Of a stretch of DNA of 64,000 nucleotides, positions 63,053 to 64,000 are shown in pieces. The notes beneath the pieces were generated by a model that saw only the letters and a program-made list of their open reading frames with translations, was not told the origin of the DNA and searched no databases. The position numbers and the translations under genes were made by a program. The stretch is from Verrucomicrobiaceae bacterium. Lineage in GTDB: Bacteria; Verrucomicrobiota; Verrucomicrobiia; Verrucomicrobiales; Verrucomicrobiaceae. How positions within the stretch are numbered: position 1 is the first letter of the stretch; the number at the start of each line of letters is the position of its first letter. The stretch is taken from assembly GCA_016713035.1 (NCBI GenBank), contig JADJPW010000011.1, positions 1-64,000 on the forward strand, in the 5' to 3' direction.

Positions 63053-64000
63053 GGGGCTGTGTTTGGAGAAGGGGTTTTCGGAAAAAGAGACGCAAGTGCG
63101 TCCCAAGGCAGTTCAATGTGCAGCCGCGTGCCCTGCCTGGGCGCGGAGGTCAGTTGCAGCGTGCCCCCGAGTTCATCCACGCGGCGTTTCATGCTGCCCA
63201 AGCCCAGTCCACCCTGCGCGGTGGGTTGAACCGTCGCCGAATCAAAACCGTGACCGTTGTCCTCAATGGTCAAATGCAGTGCCTCATCGGCAAATTTCAC
63301 CTGCACCTGGATCTCGGTCGCCTGCCCGTGATTCAGCGCATTTTGCACCGCCTCCTGCGTGAGCAGCAGCAGACTCCCCGCCGCACGTGCAGGCACCGCT
63401 TGCGGCGAGCCCTCGCGACTCACCTTCACCACATCCGCAGGCCAGTGATCCATGCCCGCGAGCGCATGAGTGAGCAGCTCGGAGAAATCCGGCTCGCCTT
63501 TCGCCAGCTCATGAATACCCCACATGATGGAGCGCATCTCATGCTGACTGCGGTCGAGGATCTTCTTCGCCGCCGCCACATGCGGCAGTGCCGCAACAGG
63601 ATCACTCTCCGAAAGTCTGGCCACACTCTCCAGTCGATACGACGCCGCATTGAGAAGCTGATGCACCCCATCATGAAGATCACCCGCCAGGCGAATGCGC
63701 TCCCGCTTTGCCGCCTCGTGCTCCAGCTCTGCGTCACGATGCGTGCGCAGCGCATTCTCGATGCGCAGCGCCTGCCGCTTCACCGTCCGGCGCAAAAGCA
63801 GCACCCAAGCCATCACAAGGCTCAGCAAAGCAGCTACACCGGCCAAGGCCAACTGAAGCCGCCTCAGCGTCCACCACGACGGCGCACTCAGCACCTGCAA
63901 ATCACCCGCCTCACGCAGCAGCAGCTCCACGCCCACCGGACGCCGAAACTCCGGCAGCGGATCGCCCGGACCATGCAGCACCGTGGCCACACCCGTCACC
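63049..64000 (-). CDS. NarL-type sensor histidine kinase, 5' part outside window
   Basis: The visible 317 residues include one membrane segment (LQLALAGVAALLSLVMAWVLLL), a HisKA_3 dimerisation domain with H in GDLHDGVHQLLNAASYRL, and an HATPase with TQEAVQNALNHGQATEI, IEDNGHGFD and GGLGLGSMKRRVDELGG. The sequence continues past the window edge, so the N-terminal sensor region is missing and the real start is not seen. It is the partner of the response regulator it overlaps. Confidence 0.9.
   Translation of the reverse strand, partial: VTGVATVLHGPGDPLPEFRRPVGVELLLREAGDLQVLSAPSWWTLRRLQLALAGVAALLSLVMAWVLLLRRTVKRQALRIENALRTHRDAELEHEAAKRERIRLAGDLHDGVHQLLNAASYRLESVARLSESDPVAALPHVAAAKKILDRSQHEMRSIMWGIHELAKGEPDFSELLTHALAGMDHWPADVVKVSREGSPQAVPARAAGSLLLLTQEAVQNALNHGQATEIQVQVKFADEALHLTIEDNGHGFDSATVQPTAQGGLGLGSMKRRVDELGGTLQLTSAPRQGTRLHIELPWDALASLFPKTPSPNTAP

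Noticed and set aside
1..64000. tRNA or rRNA genes
   Set aside because: No cloverleaf or rRNA signature was recognisable by eye; a covariance-model scan was not possible and could change this.

Overview
The window comes from a GC-rich member of the Verrucomicrobiota, most like the Verrucomicrobiaceae (Prosthecobacter and relatives). That placement is an inference from the gene families: PVC-type membrane-bound dehydrogenase/haem-domain proteins, a DUF1592 + DUF1552 pair, a secreted FAD oxidoreductase, formylglycine-type sulfatase, PEP-CTERM proteins with autotransporter-type beta repeats, and ECF sigma/anti-sigma pairs. No rRNA, tRNA, CRISPR array or IS transposase could be recognised. No gene-free stretch exceeds about 300 bases.

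Layout. 1-7.6 kb: two PVC-type dehydrogenase-like secreted proteins, a D-2-hydroxyacid dehydrogenase, a membrane-anchored coiled-coil protein, a secreted DUF1080-like protein and an MFS carrier. 7.7-15.6 kb: hypotheticals around hemL, a cupin, a DUF2007/zinc-ribbon protein and an ankyrin protein. 15.7-21.4 kb: an MFS, ion-antiporter and TolC-like run, then a Tat-exported Gfo/Idh/MocA oxidoreductase. 21.5-31.6 kb: a SulP anion transporter, a SirB1-like protein, purT, comF, an M23 peptidase, and a proline racemase/S9 peptidase pair. 31.6-33.3 kb: a secreted FAD oxidoreductase. 33.4-38.8 kb: a defence-like island, with a PIN/HTH toxin-antitoxin pair, an AAA ATPase plus subtilase pair matching the Iet (ietA/ietS) system, and a UPF0175 antitoxin with a truncated PIN toxin. 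38.9-55.3 kb: carbohydrate and sulfate-ester breakdown, with a GH16-GH39 fusion, a sulfatase preceded by a 53-codon secreted peptide, a parallel beta-helix protein, an SGNH hydrolase, DUF1552, DUF1592, a GH10-like protein and xylose isomerase. A DUF1016 nuclease sits inside this stretch. 55.4-64 kb: a PAS-AraC regulator divergent from xylA, an ECF sigma/anti-sigma pair, two PEP-CTERM proteins, and a NarL-type response regulator with its histidine kinase.

How the genes fit together. The right half reads as a polysaccharide degradation region under several regulators. The most informative history is in 47.9-57.9 kb. The DUF1592-DUF1552 pair begins with a relic of an ECF sigma gene, and the intact sigma/anti-sigma pair ends in a relic of DUF1552. 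This suggests two copies of one ancestral operon that lost complementary halves. The two copies share two identical 9-nt blocks at identical spacing before the start codon.

Other unusual structure: five in-frame palindromes with changing but self-complementary stems inside the DUF1016 gene; four degenerate 7-nt tandem repeat loci; palindromes on both sides of the GH16-GH39 gene; and a response-regulator fragment between the two PEP-CTERM genes. Several genes (window start, 1.9-2.8 kb, SulP) are broken by one-base indels, mostly in short homopolymers, so sequencing error must be excluded before calling them pseudogenes.
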